A program made the position numbers and the translations under genes. From Rhabdophis nuchalis (lineage: Eukaryota > Chordata > Lepidosauria > Squamata > Natricidae): 64,000 nt of DNA. How positions within the stretch are numbered: position 1 is the stretch's first letter; every line of letters starts with the position of its first letter. Location of the stretch: assembly GCA_039707465.1 (NCBI GenBank), contig CM077648.1, forward strand, positions 29,763,119 through 29,827,118. The letters run 5' to 3'. Of this stretch, positions 21,346-33,497 are shown piece by piece. The notes beneath the pieces were generated by a model, which saw only the letters and a program-made list of their open reading frames with translations, was not told the DNA's origin and ran no database searches.

Positions 21346-22007
21346 CTACTTCAATTGATATGGACTCTTAGCCACTCTGAATTCATAATTAAAGAATTCA
21401 CTATTCAAAAATACTCAAAATATTTATAACAAATACATATAGAGAAATTAATTGTGGTGACAAGACCATACCTCAATTTTCAGTGTGGACAGGTACAAAT
21501 TTAAACCAACGCTATGCTAAAGTTCTTTTTTTTTTCTCCTTCTGGGAACAATTCTTATTCTGTTTGACATTGGAATGATTCCAAAATGTTTTCAGCATGA
21601 GAAGAAAAATCGGAAGTGTTTGTGCTTTATACAAGATGACTAAGGGAAGCTCGTTGTGTCCGATGTTTCGTGTTTACAACCATCTGCTTCCCACTCTTAA
21701 ATCCCAAGGGAAAGAATGATGCATGAATTCCTTCCAAGAGGACTTCTTTGATAAGGAAGTTGGGTAACCAGAAAACTGAAAATTGACAGAAGGATATCTG
21801 ATAGAAAAAGAAGAAATGTCACTGCCATCTTGCGACAATAAAATAAACTCAAAATTAGGAACTGCACAGTAATCTTGGAATGCAGAAAAAACAAAAGCTT
21901 CCTGTATGGAGGAAAAAAGTATTTGAGAAATAAGAAGATAGATTTTGATGTACCTCATGTATATAGTTCTAAGAATTCCAAGATGGGTGGGCGAGCCTTA
22001 CCTTATC
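21346..22007. other. AT-rich unique stretch
   Basis: No recognised repeat, RNA gene or exon. Confidence 0.45.
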
Positions 22008-22015
22008 TTGTAGAA

Positions 22016-22150
22016 CAGGGATGTCCAAACTTGGGAACTTTAAGACTTGTGGACTTCAACTCCCAGAATTCTCCAGCCAGCTATGCTGGCTGGGGAATTC
22101 TGGGAGTTGAAGTCCACAAGTCTTAAAGTTCCCAAGTTTGGACATCCCTG
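22016..22150. mobile_element. Foldback hAT element, copy 2
   Basis: A 135-bp near-perfect palindrome with CAGGGATGTCCAAACTTGG ends. The exact octamer TTGTAGAA occurs at 22008-22015 and 22151-22158. The centre is CCAGCCAGCTATGCTGGCTGG. It belongs to the same subfamily as copy 3. Confidence 0.93.
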
Positions 22151-22548
22151 TTGTAGAAGATTCAACTATGATCTTCTCAAAATGTGCAAGTTGGAAACAG
22201 AACGTGCCATCACAATCCTGTCTTTCATTGAAAAATGCCCACAAAAGAAGCTCTTTCCACTAATATGCTAGCTAATGTTTAACAATCATCATTCTGGGCA
22301 GAAATTTTACAGTGTCTCTTTCCAGGCATCACAAATACTACCGGCTTCATTGGTGCCACTGAAATGCATCACCAAACACACATGCCAGTCTGTGTGGCTC
22401 AGAATTGCCTCACCAAATTCCAGCAAATGTTACAATTAATTCTCATGAGCTGGTATAAGCCAGTTCCAGCACATCACTGGTTGTCTCTCATATTGCCCCT
22501 AATATACCTTGGCAACTGATTTACCCACCGCACCCCATGTCTCTATAA

Positions 22549-22686
22549 CAGGGATGTCCAAACTTGGGAACTTTAAGACTTGTGGACTTCAACTCCCAGA
22601 ATTCCCCAGCCAGCATAGCTGGCTGGGGAATTCTGGGAGTTGAAAAAGTCCACAAGTCTTAAAGTTCCCAAGTTTGGACATCCCTG
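22549..22686. mobile_element. Foldback hAT element, copy 3
   Basis: A 138-bp palindrome nearly identical to copy 2, only 400 bp away. The exact octamer CTCTATAA occurs at 22541-22548 and 22687-22694. The right arm has a 3-bp insertion (AAA) in the GAAGTCC phrase. Confidence 0.93.
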
Positions 22687-22694
22687 CTCTATAA

Positions 22695-23402
22695 GGATGC
22701 TTTGCCTTATCCACAATCCATACTGAGAAAACATCAAACTGTCCTTACTACTCTAATTTTAAATTCATATTTTCTCTTTTCCTCTGAGTTTTTCTTATGC
22801 ATACAATCTACCCTTATGAGATGGTTGTTTTGCAGAAGAGGAGGGGGGCACATTGCCAGTTTCTATTGGTCATTTTAGTTTGGCCATGTCATTTCTGCCA
22901 ATCACCGGGAACTGCCTTCTATGGTAATTTTATCCTGGGCTTCAGGAGAGAAATGCCAAGTTAACCTGACTGCCAAGTGAAATACAGCTTAAAAATGCCT
23001 GCTTTACAGATACAAATGTGTGGAAAGTCAAACTGAAAATGAAAGTTATGTCTATCACTTGCGCAATGCTGATCCCATCATCTTTATGTGACTTAGAGTT
23101 CCTGCTGATTCTATTTATAATGATTCATATGTCCTTAAGTTTTATTATCTTCACTGCTTTGGAGTCTAATGATGCCATTCCATTCATGGTCATCTACTGT
23201 ACAAGCTATTTCCAAGTCCTGGCAGCCATAGAATCAGAGTCTCTCCTACTGCTGTATTTCCCTTGCAATAATCAAAGGCTGAATATTCTCACTTCATCTT
23301 ATGTTCCCCCTTCTCCCTATCAACCAAATTAATTTATATTAAGGGATTAGCACCTCTCCAAAAAAATACTAGACACACATTCAAAAATAACCTGAACAAA
23401 GC
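22695..23402. other. Unique stretch
   Basis: A 104-codon plus-strand open frame (23018-23332) is hydrophobic and has no recognisable domain. I do not call it a gene. No repeat family is seen. Confidence 0.4.
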
Positions 23403-23510
23403 AGCTCTGAGTTGAAGCTGAAGAAGCTTCTTGGATGAGAAGCAAAATGTCTTCACAGAAAAACAAAAATGTCCAGTTGCCTCTTGAAAAAAGCATGATT
23501 GGGTGATTGA
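23403..23510. mobile_element. Single arm of the Penelope-like inverted repeat
   Basis: GAAGAAGCTTCTTGGATGAG, AAGCAAAATGTCTTC and GTCCAGTTGCCTCTTG repeat the right arm of 11124-11216 in the same orientation. The opposite arm is absent. Confidence 0.5.
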
Positions 23511-23790
23511 CTCTCCATAAACACAGAGTTGGAGATTTCCACATCCATGATTCATTCATTAAACAATCTGGCACATAGCTTAGCACACCTTTACAAATAT
23601 CCACCTGCATTTGTCCCACCTGAAAGATATTGGTATTTGAAAAAAAACTTAGTTAGCAATTCAAATTTCAACTTAGCATCTTTCTCCAGCCTCAAAATAG
23701 TGTTGGCACCAAAGGTTATACTGGCATTTTTTTCCTATCCACTCAAGGATTAGTAGATAGCACTTTAACATGGTTGTCTAAAGAATCTAT

Positions 23791-24330
23791 TGTTGTTCTT
23801 ATTAGTTGTGAAATCATGTTCAACCCATCACAACCTCCTGGACCATGTTCCTCCAGGCCTTCCTGTCTTCTACCATCCTCTGGAGTCCATTTAAGCTCAT
23901 ACCTATTGCTTCGCTGACTCTATCCAGCCACCTCATTCTCTGTCAGCCCATTCTTCTTTTGCCCTCAGTCTTTCCCAGCATTAGGCTCTTTCCCAGTGAG
24001 TCCTTCATTCTCATTAGGTGGCCAAAATATTTGAGTTTCATCTTCAGGATCTGGCCTTCTAAAGAGCAGTCGGGGTTGATCTCCTCTAGGACTCACCGGT
24101 TTGATCGCCTTGCAGTCCAAGGGACTCATAGAGGAGTCTTCTCCAGCACCATAGTTCAAAGGCCTCAATTCTTTGGCAACTTTCTTGTGGTCCAATTTAT
24201 GGCTGTACATTGCAACTGGGAATACCATAGCCTTGACTAAAAGCAATTTTGCTGGCAGGGTGATGTCTCTGCTTTATGCTGTCTAGATTTGCCACAGCTT
24301 TCTTCCCCAGGAGCAAGAGGAAAGAGTCTA
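23791..24330 (-). mobile_element. BovB-type LINE 3' region
   Basis: The reverse complement carries phrases also seen at 37238: GACTCCAGAGGATGGTAGA and GGAAGGCCTGGAGGAAC. The plus strand also shows GCCTTGCAGTCCAAGGGACT and GTTCAAAGGCCTCAATTC. The element reads leftward and ends near 23791. The frame is broken. BovB belongs to the RTE clade and encodes an APE endonuclease and reverse transcriptase upstream; only the distal part is here. Confidence 0.8.
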
Positions 24331-25562
24331 TAGTTCATATAAAAACTGTGCAGACAGAAAGCTCATGGGGGCATGCACTTGGTGCCTGTCTCCAATTTCT
24401 TAAACAAATAGGACTTAATGGCTGATTATGGGAAAAAAGAAAAAAGATGCAGCTGCTTTAATGAATTCCCTTTCAGAAATTATATAATTTACAAAGAAGT
24501 TATTAGATCCAGGTCTGCTGAATTTTAATTCCCATAATCCCAATCAGTCCTGGGAATGAAAGCACTGAAATTCAACCCACAGACAATATACCAGGTTTCA
24601 GGATTTTGTTTCAAAATTCACATAACAGGATTCCTGAGTGAAGTGGCTGCAGTCCCTTTGGCAACATCTGACCAGCATTTCCCAATTGTCTCTGCCACAT
24701 TAGTTATTCAGCAAGCAATCCAATTGCTATGTAAAACATCCCAGCAGATTTACAGAAAGTATCCGGAAAACATATTTGATGAATTGACTGTTGCAATTTA
24801 CTGTAGTTTCACATGCACCTATCAGGTAATAACATAATGTTTTGGATTGTAGACCCAGTTGCCAAATGCTGGAATAGTAGAATTAAACAAAGAGGTTTAA
24901 TAAAATGGAAGCTGACATTACAAACAATGTATAGGCAGTGACACTTTGAAATTAAAATCTGGTGAAAATTTCCTTATCTGGGGTAAATTCTTTTAGGTCT
25001 TCTGTGGTCCTTTGAGAGTGGGCAACATGATGCATATCACTTGCTATTCCCAGGTCTCATTCTGCTGATATAATTTATATACTTGCTTTTTGTTGTGTAT
25101 TATTCTTGCTGTTATTATTATGGTGCCTGCTCTCTAAAGCAGCATCCACCACTCAAGATATCTGTATGGTTCGAAGTCTTTGAACACCTGGCTTTGCTCC
25201 CAGATCTGGGATTAGGCTGGTTGTCAAGCTTCCATCAAGTGTTTTTTCTTTTGTTTTCTGCTGAGTTGGGTGTGTTCTCTCTGGGCATATATAGTTTTTT
25301 ATTCCTCTTCATTATTTTGGTTGGTTGTTTTTTTTTACTTTTAAAATGTAAGCTGTTCAGTTTCATCTGGGAATCTGATGATCTCTAAATCCAAAATAAA
25401 TCATCTGAATCCCAACTAAAGAGCCAATACTGCAGACTATTACATTGTATATGCAATCCAGTCTCCAGTATGACAAAACAATAAAGCAACACAAGGAAAT
25501 GTGTTAAAAGGGCAGAAATATTTAAATATGAAAATAAAAGTATAATAGTGCTATCTAAGAAT
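24331..25562. other. Unique stretch
   Basis: A 93-codon plus-strand frame (24556-24837) has no familiar motif. No repeat family is recognised. Confidence 0.4.
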
Positions 25563-25900
25563 GCCAGTCTGGTGTAGTGGTTAAGGCTGGAGTTGGGGCT
25601 CCAGTACCGACCAGCACCTCTCTATTGACTTTAGATCAGAGGTGGGTTGTTTCCGGTTCAGCCCAGTTTGGCTGAACTGGTAGCGATATTTGGCCCTGGA
25701 TCACAGAACCAGCAGTGACACAGGTTGGCCATGCCCCTGAACGGGTTCCCCGGTCTCTTCTGCCATTGCTGGCATGTTTCTGTGCCCACGCAGTGAACCA
25801 GTACCAACCAGTACAGGAACCTACCCTGTTTTAGATCAGTTTCTTTCTCAGCCCTAGGAAGAAAGTAAACAACGAAGTACAGAGTCACCAGTGACCAACC
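25563..25900 (+). mobile_element. tRNA-derived SINE, interrupted by a hAT MITE
   Basis: The head GCCAGTCTGGTGTAGTGGTT followed by AAGGC is the A-box region of a common squamate SINE. The stretch after the insertion (TTTCTTTCTCAGCCCTAGG) resembles the family's CTCTCTCAGCCC part. The hAT MITE 25637-25828 splits it. The 3' limit is uncertain. A related copy is at 52218. Confidence 0.55.
25637..25828. mobile_element. Non-autonomous hAT element, GAACCGGTAG family
   Basis: Ends are CAGAGGTGGGTTG and the inverse of CAGGGTAGGTTCC. Flanks CTTTAGAT (25629-25636) and TTTTAGAT (25829-25836) match at 7 of 8. It sits inside the SINE. Confidence 0.85.
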
Positions 25901-26093
25901 ATCACTCCAAATGCAAAATTCCAGCCCTACAAGGGTCATCTTAAGAAATCAGTGTCATGTAGTCAAAACTACTTTTACTGCAGCAATTACTGTAACAGAA
26001 TATTGCACATCTGAATGTGCTTCCCCATCCTTCTCTTCATCTTTATGTGAACTATGGAGGCACCTGCCTGAGAGGTGTTTTTTTCAAGTTACT

Positions 26094-26210
26094 TATAATA
26101 CAATAGCAGAGTTGGAAGGGACCTTGGAGGTCATCTAGTCCAACTCCCTGCCTATGCAGGAAGCGCTATACCATTTCAGACAAATGGCTATCCAACACTT
26201 TCTTGACCCG
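26094..26210 (-). mobile_element. CR1-type LINE 3' end
   Basis: The plus strand reads ATAATACAATAGCAGAGTTGG then GACCTTGGAGGTCATC and CAGACAAATGGCTATCCAAC, the reverse of the CR1 3' terminus. Only about 115 bp remain. Confidence 0.82.
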
Positions 26211-29200
26211 GGCTCAGACCCTCTTTATCTTACCATTGCTTTGGTAGAAGGTTTTCCTCTTGTCCTTCAAAGCCATTCCCTGTGCCTCTACTGTAAAGCA
26301 GGTTTGATGCCATTTTTTAAAAACTTGGGGAATTTCCATTTTTAAAGAACTATTTTGTTCAGGCCAAAAAAAACCTTGCGGTATCACAAAGAAGCATATT
26401 TGTGACATAGTCTCAGATCAGTAAAGGCTAACAGAGCTTTTAGATTGCTTCCCTTTCCATCTTTTCCAGCGACAATTTTCTCTTGAGCACCTGCAAGGAG
26501 GAAGCAACCGTTCTCATGCTGTAAAATGGCAGACCTCTGGCCCCAGCATAATGAAAATACAAGATTGTCCTGCCTCTAATGAAACCGACCACTTGAAATG
26601 AAAGAGAGAAAGCAAGTGGGCAAATGAGATATTAACCACCTCAGTGGATTCCATACTGTCCTTTCTTGGTTTTTATTTCTTTTTATAGATGCCCACAGGT
26701 TTTTTAAAAAGTTTTTAATGAGGTTTGCAATACCGATGTCGTTATAGACCCAAGCAGTAGAACCCCGTTCTGTCTTCCTTTTTTCCTAATGGATTAGAGT
26801 TTTTTTCGGGGGAGAAGTGATTGACTTTTGAATAATTCTGCACATTCCCTTCTATCTCTAATTGCTTCTTTGCCAGTTGCTTACTATATCCTTGCTTGCA
26901 GGGAGAACTGTGACATTTTTTTCATCAGTGCTGAACACACATTGGAGATAGTCAGTCTTCCTTGATGCAAGATGAATTAACGCTCACAGTGCAACGTTTC
27001 TAAATTGCACAGCTCTAAGCTCTTTCAATGGCTCTTCAGATCTATTCATTCTAGATTTGTGATGCACTTAAGCTGATATTAAATGAAACTCTCTTTATTT
27101 TGGCTGCCATAGTTCCCTCTGATTGAAGTACAATGAGTTGTCTGTCAAATAAATGCACTTCACTCAAATCGCAAGCATAGAAAGCTCCTCCTTTTACCAA
27201 TCCATGTATTGTGGTGCTCATCACAAGAACTGCATTTCACTGGTACCAGGGGCTGTCCAGTCTCCCCCTCTTCTTTGCTTCTTCTTCTTTTTTGGTTAAC
27301 AAGCATCCCTGCCAGCCCTCTGCTTTTGAACGCCTTCCTTTGTCAGTCAAAGTACAGCATCTCTTTTATAGGGCTTTCTACAATATTTTTTTGAAACACA
27401 CTTTTCTCTTTAGCTTTCCCCGGATTTGGCGATACAGCCCCCAATCCATAATCCCAGAACAACAGTCATTTCCCACCTAAGAATTGTTTTGAGGAAGCTT
27501 TAGAGCAGTTATCTTCACCAACAGGTGTTCCTGTAAGATGGGAAAGGTTTCTGGAATCATGAAACAGAGTGAAGATGAAAAGGTCTGCCTGCTGCTTTTC
27601 AAACTTCATCCAGATTTTCCACTGAGCAGATCAAGTCTGCAATTTCCTGCTGGCCATTGACCATATTTCCTATGCAATAAATAAATCTACAGATATACAG
27701 TGGAAAAGAGGGACATTTCCAAGTCTGAGCAGCACTTAATATATTCTTGGGAGGACAAAAGGGGTAATGATTCAAAACAAGTGGGACTATATTCCACAGT
27801 GAACAAATGATATATTTTTAATAGATTTGGAAGTGAGATTTGCGTTCATAGTGTTTTCATTATATTAAAGCAAGCTGACTGGTAAGGTAAAGTTTTTTTA
27901 TCGGGTTTTTTGCTCATAATGGTGAGAAACCATGCCAGTCACTTTAAGTAGTTGTGATCAGCGAGAGAATGTATAGAAAGGGATCAGAAGCCACACATAG
28001 TCCTGGTCCTCAGATTAACTACCCAGTATAGGTATCTGACTCTATATATTAGCCATAGTCCAGAATGGTGGCCATAAGATCTGATAAACTTCAATTTCCA
28101 TAATTCACAGCCAGCATTGAATTGTCAGAGACAAAAAAAATTTCAGCAACAGAAGAAAGAAGATAAACATGTATATACAAACTTCAGGAATAGCTGGATC
28201 AAAATCTGATATGGTAGAACTTAATCATACAGAAATTCCTGAAGTATTTTAAGACAAGGAAGATAAGAGGATTATTACAACATTCTAAGATTAAAAATAG
28301 TCCTGGGCAGTTCCAAATTATTTTTATCATGAATAATTAGCATTAAAAAAAGTAAGAGAACAGTGAAGTTCTTTGTTATTTATTGTACATTTTATATTCT
28401 ATATACACTCGTTCTAATTCATCTTAACTTATTACTAATGCTTCACTAATCTTTTTAAGTTTTGGTAATTTTCTGTGGATCTTTATTCTGCTCTATTACA
28501 ATTAATCTCAGTTCTCTACCTTGCATTCACTACACTTTCATCCGGCCTTAATCACTTCAGTGTTATCTTGTATTCTGTAGCCCTTTCTTCTTTATCTGCG
28601 GCAACATTATTAAATTCTGTTCATCATCTCTACTGAAATTTTACTTCATCATTTACTTACCAATTCCTTCTGTTCTTTACCTACACCTATTTTTAGTTTT
28701 ACTTAATTCTTATCAAGATATTCCATCCATCTGCCTGCCTGCCTATTTCTTTTTGTGCAGGTAGACCCATTCTATATGTGTCTCTACCATCTCTTTCATC
28801 CTGTCTCAACCTTTTATCTTCCAAGGCTGGTTACTATTGTTAGGTTCGTGGCTGTCAAGATAGCTGCTCTGGACATGGCTCACTGTCCAGACTCACTGGC
28901 TTCAGTGCAGATTTCCCAGTTGGCTCTCCACTGCTGACAGGGGCGAGAAACCAAGAATGACACGATGAATTGCTCAGAATAGTTTCTTGTCTGCTGTTCA
29001 CCCATAACAGAATTTTGGCAGACTAAAACATGTTCTGCATAACTTATCAGATACAATCTTGTGAAGGTTTGGGAAGGAACCCTTCTTAGCTTCTTTCTCC
29101 TCGCCAAGGGCTCACGACTGAATTGCGTCTTACCTCCTGGGGAAAGAGCCCCCCTTCCCTCTGCAGCTCAGTTCCAGATTCATCACAACTGCTTTGTCTG

Positions 29201-30530
29201 GCTGGGAAAATAACTGAAAAGCTATGCTGTCCAAATGTTCAGGGAAGAAATAAAGGCTGTCCCTGGTTTCCATTCTTGTCTCCATCTTCTTTTGAAATAT
29301 AGCTTTTCAACATTGGCCTTCTTACTCTTGTAAGGCTCTCTCGGTTCTTTTTGTTTTTCCCAGTTCAGAACTTCTCTGGGATACTGATAAGAGTGGGGCC
29401 AGTTGTGGATATCATTTTACTCCAGGAGTCATATAAATAAAACATGTCTTTATATTTCTTACTTCATTCTTCACTTCTTTTTTATGTTCTCTTACTATTG
29501 CAACCATTTTTCTTTCTCCTTTAAAGAGAGGGGCCCATGCTCTGAAAAGCCCAGCCTCTCTTCTTAATAGAGTTTATGTGCAGATTGCGCGAGACATGCA
29601 ACAACCAACTCCACTGCCTAGTTATGAGATATGCAGAGGCCTCTTTCTTGTAGGAGCAAATAACATCAGGTCCTATATATAGAAGGACATCCAAGCTACA
29701 ATGTCTGAAGTGATATAATACCTTTCCCTCGATGCAGTAAAACTACAGAGACAAAAGATAATCTCAAGGGTTATTTCAGAGTTATTTTTGCTTTACCTAT
29801 GCACTCTTATTTACTAGAATTCTTTTTCTTCCCAAAAAGCAATATTCTCCCAATTGAAATAGGATGCAGAGAGAAGATGGGACAAATCAAATGAACATTC
29901 TGCCCTCAGGCTCCCAGAAATTTTAAAAGCTTTTGGGCACGCAAGAACCCATTTTCTTATATAAGGAAAAAAGGTGATTTGTATGTTTGGAAGATAGGAT
30001 GTCTAAAAAACAATTTTCCTTTGGAGAAATATGGGTTTCCAGAGTGGAAACCTCTAACGATATCAATCAAAAGGCATTCTACAGCTATTCCATCTTAACA
30101 GATGCTCTTTGGAAAGAAAGAAAAAAATGACACAAGAAATGCCGTGAAAAGGTAGGAGTGATACAAATGGAAATGAACACCATCTGGGCATCTAAGAATT
30201 TTGTGAATAAGGTAGGACAACTGCATAGTAAAACCCTTATTTGTAATTATAGCAGGTCTGAATCCAAAACAACAAATAAGTAACGGATGAGTTCAGATAA
30301 GAACATCTGAAAGTTACCATGTTACTTCTTATTTATGATGATTTAAAGTAAAGGTCTATAAATATTTTGTAATCAAGAATCACTTGTAGTGATGGGGGTC
30401 TTACATAAAAAGTGGACAGGACTAGAATGAAAAAGATTAAAAGAAATTTGAATCAACAAGAAAATGCTTATAATATTTCAGATGTTTGGGAACTATGAGA
30501 TTCTCAGTCATCCAGGTCACAGTTGTCCCA
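26211..30530. other. Long unique stretch
   Basis: Over 4 kb show no repeat family I can support and no convincing coding frame. A short decayed arm of the foldback family may lie near 28060-28120. A moderately GC-rich block at about 28830-29190 is not identified. Confidence 0.45.
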
Positions 30531-30592
30531 AAGGTGCTTTTTCAAGAGGCAATTGGACTTTCTGGTTTTTATTTGAAGACGTTTCACTTTTC
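30531..30592. mobile_element. Penelope-like arm truncated by CR1
   Basis: CAAGAGGCAATTGGACTTTC then TGGTTTTTATTTGAAGACGTTTCAC matches the left arm of 11028-11117. It stops exactly where the CR1 tail begins. Confidence 0.5.
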
Positions 30593-30820
30593 AATACAAT
30601 ACAATAGCAGAGTTGGAAGGGAGCTTGGAGGTCTTCTAGTCCAACGCCCCCACCCCTGCCTAGGCAGGAAGCCCTATAACATTTCAGACAAATGGCCATC
30701 CAACATCTTCTTAAAGACTTCCAGTGTTGGGGCATTCACAATTTCTGGAGGCAAGCTGTTCCACTGACTAATTATGTCGTGCGGTTGGTCAGCCAGTTGC
30801 GAATCCATCTGGTGGTGATA
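30593..30820 (-). mobile_element. CR1-type LINE, rearranged 3' fragment
   Basis: The 3' part (AATACAATAGCAGAGTTGG to AGGCAAGCTGTTCCACTGAC) is joined near 30775 to a non-adjacent piece. That piece reads, reversed, ACCACCAGATGGATTCGCAA and CTGGCTGACCAACCGCAC, from the reverse-transcriptase region. Internal deletion or a second insertion explains it. A 13-bp tandem duplication lies at the outer junction. Confidence 0.7.
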
Positions 30821-33129
30821 TTCTATTGCATAATTCTATTGCATAATCACCTGCACTGTTTGTCTTTACTGCCCAGACTAGATGATAAGAATACTCTCAA
30901 ATCCCACATCTTTTAAATGGAGTAAATCCTATTTCCAAGATCCAAAAGGACTTTCCAAGATTGTTAAAAATCTGCTGTTCACTAAGAACAATTTCTGCAA
31001 ATCCCACTTTCTGATCAAACTATGAAAGAGAGATTCCAACTTATAAAATATCAAATCATTATTAAATGATAACTAATAGATTAAAATTAGGAAAGCCTTA
31101 GGCTCCAACCTACATCCCCCCTCCCTTTTTCCCCAACATTGTCTTCAAGTGCTAGTCAAAACAGCTGATTTGTCATGGTTTGGCTAATCCTTTTAAATCA
31201 CAGTTTTATGTTACATGTTATAAAGACTGACAGGAAAGAATGGAGATCAAGGTCTAAGACAGGAGAACTGGGTCTGTCTAGTCAGGAAACAGAATTTTAA
31301 TTTTAAACCTAGCAGCATATAGCTGGATTTTGTGCAATGGTCACCACAAAGCATCCCTTGTTGCATTCATTATATCATACCACTTCTTTGCAGAACACAA
31401 ATAGGAAAATAGAGATGGACTATCAGAAAGAGTTAGTTGTGGCTCTGAAAAGGCTCTGAGAATTTCCTGGCCCCAAAAGTTGTGCTTTCTCTGAAATACT
31501 TTCAGCCCTGTTCCAATCTGGATCAGGAGTCATTTCTTCTCTGGATTTAGCTCTTCTACTAATTCCCCTTTGCACAAAAATCTCCCCACCTCCACTGCCA
31601 ATTCTTGCAGCTGTAAGAGAATTACAAAAACATGAAGTTGACACTGAGGGGATGTCCTGGTTTTAGTTTTCTGACAAGGGTGTCCACTCTGCTTTGTGAC
31701 TTGTTTGCCAAAAAAGATTTTGGAAGCACACCAGATCTTCGACTTGACTTTTTCAGGTATTCATTGTGAGCATTGGCAAAAAGCTTTAAAGCTTTTAATA
31801 TATTTTACAAGGATTGTGATGTTCAGGAATTTAGACTGCCATTTAAAAATAACTCTGGGGAAACAGAGGAGAATGCTCATTTTCCCAGACTGATGAATGG
31901 CTTTGTAGATCGAGTGAATGTCAACAAACCCATTTTTAAATGTGGCATTCCTTAGGTGCATTATGACTGCAATTACATTATTATGGGCACTGGATTATAC
32001 CAGCATGGTTTTTAAAATCATTTTATCATCTTTATTTTGTATTGATATTTTTTATCCCTTGTTAGCCACCAAGAGTACCTAAGAAGTAAACTGTCATACA
32101 ATCATACAAATATTCTGGAAATGTATTTTATTTTCATACTTGTATTTTCATTTATAATGTTAAACAGCCTTTTTAACAATTCTTTTTGATTTTCAAAGCC
32201 TTCTACAGATTAGATGAGATCTAAGTCAGACTTTTTTCTCTTTTTGTCCTATTTCTGAACCCAAATAAGCATTTAACTTGCCTAACCCTTTTTTCTTTTA
32301 GATTCAACACTGGATTTGGCAAAATGCTTTTCATTTTTTATTATATATGAACAAATATTAAAATCTGTTGTAGAGTAATAAGAAGGTTTTCAAACTTCTT
32401 TTTCAAAAAGCTGCTTATAAATTTATTTGTTTAAGCAGATTATAAACAGGCAGCAGCATGCGATCCAAAAGCTTTTGAAGTCATATTATTGAGCTAGTCC
32501 AGACAGTGTTATTTAATGTAAACTAGACTATAACTGCCAATGATTAATGGAGGAAATATCATATGGAAGCAAAGAAATCTGACTTGGCTGAACATCAAGA
32601 TATTATCTTCCATTGATTTTCATTTTAAAAACTCCAAAGAGTTAACCATCCATGATGCAATAAATTTAGCTCTCTTGCAAGAATACTCTTCACTCTAAGT
32701 AAATTCCCTCTAGACCTGGGATTCCGGGAGTTGTAGTCCCAATAATTTTAAAAGACACCTTATTGGAAGATTGCATTACAAAATTATCTAGGACAACTGA
32801 ATTCAGTAACTGGTTCATTCATTAAAATTAAAACATGACTAGGTGACATTTAATTTTCCTTGGTCCAAGAATACCTGGTGTTTTGGTATGATCTGCTGAG
32901 CACTCAAGGCTCAGGACAATTTCATTTTTAAAGCTGATATAATTGTATTTTATTTTATTTTTAAAATTCCAATGCAACTGAGCTTACGTCATGTCCAAAT
33001 TTCCAAGAGTTGGGTACAGAGTATTGGGGAATACATATGGAATGTGGGGGTGCCTATTCCTGCTATGAAGTACATTGGCTGATGATTATTTTGCAAAGCC
33101 ATACTTACTTATTCAAATACATCTCCAGT
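30821..33129. other. Unique AT-rich stretch
   Basis: No repeat family, RNA gene or coding exon is recognised, apart from a possible decayed foldback arm (GATTCCGGGAGTTGTAGTCC) near 32710. Confidence 0.45.
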
Positions 33130-33497
33130 TTACAATACAATAGCAGAGTTGGAAGGGACCTTGTAGGTCTTCTAGTCCAACCCCCTGCGTGGGCAGGAAC
33201 CTTATACCATTTCAGACAAATGGCTATCTAACATCTTTTTAAAGACTTCCAGGGTTGGGGCATTCACAACTTCTGGAGGCAAGCTGTTCCAGAGGTTAAT
33301 TGTTCTAACTGTCAGGAAATTTCTCCTTAGTTCTAAGTTGCTTCTCTCCTTGATTAGTTTCCACCCATTGCTTCTTGTCCTGCCCCCAGGTGCCTTGGAG
33401 AATAGTTTGACTCCCTCTTCTTTGTGGCACCCTCTGAGATATCGGAACACTGCTATCATGTCTCCCCTGGTCCTTCTCTTCATCAAACTAGACAGTT
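33130..33497 (-). mobile_element. CR1-type LINE 3' end with ORF2 C-terminus
   Basis: A 94-codon minus-strand frame (33202-33486) encodes the conserved CR1 reverse-transcriptase tail. It reads RTRGDMIAVFRYLRG, then NGWKLIKERSNLELRRNF, NLWNSLPPEVVNAPTLEVF and LDSHLS. The 3' UTR with the CAATAGCAGAGTTGG phrase follows down to 33130. The open frame suggests a fairly young, heavily 5'-truncated insertion. Confidence 0.88.

Noticed and set aside
24556..24837. 93-codon plus-strand frame near a GT splice-like end as a possible exon
   Set aside because: No recognisable protein family, no matching acceptor and no neighbouring exon. A frame this long is expected by chance here.
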